A stretch of 17,097 nt of DNA from Dictyocoela muelleri (taxonomy: Eukaryota; Microsporidia). The notes beneath the pieces are model-generated. The model searched no databases, was not told where the DNA came from, and saw only the letters and a program-made list of their open reading frames with translations. Each line of letters starts with the position of its first letter. The stretch's first letter is position 1. The stretch is taken from assembly GCA_016256075.1 (NCBI GenBank), contig SDVU01000220.1:1-17097 (forward strand). The letters are read 5' to 3'. Made by a program: the position numbers and the translations under genes. Below are positions 15,639-17,097 of this stretch, in pieces.

Positions 15639-17097
15639 ATGTATTGTTTATTATGTGGCACTCCTATATCAACAATAAAGAAATAAATTGCGTTTCAACA
15701 TTATAAAACCCATTTAAACCATTTTTTTTTACTTTAGAAAGAGAAAAAAGAATCATTGCACTAAATAAATTAAAAGAACAGAAAAAAATACAAAAAAATC
15801 ATTTCAATCTTTTTTTCCCTTTGAAAGTTCTATAAGTGAAGCTATTTATAAAGTATCTTATATACTTGGCAAAAATGTTAAGCCTTATGGTGACACAGAG
15901 ATTGTTAAAGAATGTATTGTCGACGTTTTTAGTTGTTTAGATCCAGAAAACGTCGAAAAATATTAAAAAATTCCACTTTAAAGAAGATCAAATTCTGATA
16001 GGCAACATGATTTGGCTATTAATTTGACTGAACAACTTAAAAATATATTAGCTAAAAAAATGTATTCTACTCTTTAGCATTAGATGAATAACCTGATACT
16101 ACTGATTCGGCACAAATATTATATTTTATTCGTGCTATAACGGGAGATTTTGTCTGTTATGAAGAATTATGGTCTTTAGGAACTTTAAAGGGCAGGACGC
16201 GTGGAATCGATATTTATAATAATTTTAAAAAGAAAATCATCGAATATGGGCTTGATTTAATTAAGTTAGTCAGTGTTTGTACAGATGGAGTACCATCTAT
16301 GACAGGTAAGTACGAGGGTTTTACTGGTCATCTTAGAAAAGACCTTTTAAATGTCAATGATTTAATTTTTGTTTCATTGCATTTTACATCAACAAAATTT
16401 ATGTGCAAAATCAACAGTTATAAATAATACGTTGCAGAAAATCATTAATATAGTTAACTATATTCGAAGCAATGCAACAAGGCACATAAAATTTCGTGAA
16501 ATGCTTTCGCTTGATGGCCATATTTTTAGTGTTGATCTCTCTTATCATTCTAATATACGTTGGTTATTACAAGGACAAGTTTTATCGAAAATTCTTAATT
16601 TGCGAGAACAAATTATTCAGTTTTTTAGCGATAGAAACCATTTATGTGATTTGGTAAATGATGAATTTATAAAAAATACGCCGTTTTTATGTGATATTAT
16701 GGTAAAACAAAATAGACTGAATATTTCTTTGCAAGGAGAATGTAACTCTATATTTAATATGTGGAATAAAATACAAGCCTTTTGAAAAAAATTGTGTTTT
16801 TTCAAAACACTTTTTATTCAAAGAGATCTTTCTGACGATCATTTTCAATTTTTATCCAAAGCATTCAATAAAGCTGATGATAAAAATGAATCATTCGATG
16901 TATATATACGAGTATTAGATGTTTTAATCTCGGCTTATAACAAAAGATTTTCTGATTTTGAAAAAAATAATTTGACTCTGATGTTGGCCTTTCAACCTCA
17001 TTTAGTTGAAATTCAAGAAACTCCTAAATTTATGCAAATGGAATTGATTGATCTTTCAGAAGATAGAATTACGATATCTTTATTCAATAAAAAAGAA
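15639..17097 (+). pseudogene. hAT transposase, GTF2IRD2/ZBED type, decayed and cut by window
   Basis: Matches hAT transposases of the type domesticated in GTF2IRD2 and ZBED5. In order: a BED zinc finger, CLLC (15645-15656) with HYKTH (about 15699-15713); IVKECIVDVF (about 15900-15930); the first catalytic region ALDE (about 16078-16090); the second, TDGVPSMTG (about 16281-16308); CILHQQNLC (about 16377-16404); YHSNIRW (about 16543-16563); LNISLQGE (about 16717-16740); and QMELIDL near the window end. Breaks: TAA 15684-15686, a shift near 15735-15800, TAA 15964-15966, a shift and stop around 16070-16090, a shift near 16370, and TGA 16783-16785. From 16786 to the window end the frame stays open. 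It is inactive. The C-terminal dimerisation region is only partly inside the window. Confidence 0.88.

Larger units (their letters stand above)
14812..17097 (+). mobile_element. hAT transposon, right end beyond window
   Basis: The left end reads CAGAGGTGGGGAAAGTTTGG followed by CC. This matches the CAGGGGTGGGCAAA...GGCC terminus typical of Charlie/GTF2IRD2-related hAT elements. The transposase of the same type follows in the plus direction. The 8-bp duplication would be TTATAGAT (14804-14811); its partner is outside the window. Confidence 0.82.

Overview
The window is very AT-rich eukaryotic DNA that is mostly transposon debris, with two probable host genes. No introns, bacterial operons or ribosome-binding sites are evident. 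The transposons are Merlin, Tigger/pogo-like and hAT DNA elements, a KRBA2-like integrase, and what look like tRNA-headed SINEs. Two coding starts have a run of C just upstream of the ATG. Together with the divergent, repeat-expanded proteins this suggests a TE-rich microsporidian, for example one of the Hamiltosporidium type. That assignment is an inference from style, not from a marker gene.

Layout. 1-889 (-): part of an integrase with a DDE core, cut by the window edge. 890-2715: non-coding. 2718-7535: a Tigger/pogo-like transposon bounded by TA and CAC/CAG-type terminal repeats. Its minus-strand transposase is split by three later insertions: a Merlin copy (3711-4699), a short inverted-repeat element (4950-5517, 9-bp target duplication), and a second Merlin copy (5733-7193, 8-bp target duplication). 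The second Merlin carries a 336-bp near-perfect palindrome (6766-7101, 8-bp target duplication). Without the inserts the Tigger is about 1.8 kb, normal for the family. 7837-9490: two inverted-repeat elements inside copies of a SINE-like repeat, each flanked by unusually long direct repeats (72 and 62 bp). 9822-10259: a foldback element between 18-bp direct repeats. 10441-11121 (-): a single-membrane-span protein of unknown function. 11250-11695 and 12150-12330: more copies of the SINE-like family. 12498-14588 (-): a 696-residue protein that I read as a divergent ZW10/Dsl1-type tethering subunit with two expanded tandem repeats. 14812 to the window end (+): a hAT element with a decayed GTF2IRD2-type transposase that continues beyond the window.

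The two host genes have the same orientation but are about 1.4 kb apart and separated by repeats, so there is no sign of an operon. The nesting order gives a relative history: Tigger first, then the Merlin and short elements, then the palindrome inside the second Merlin.
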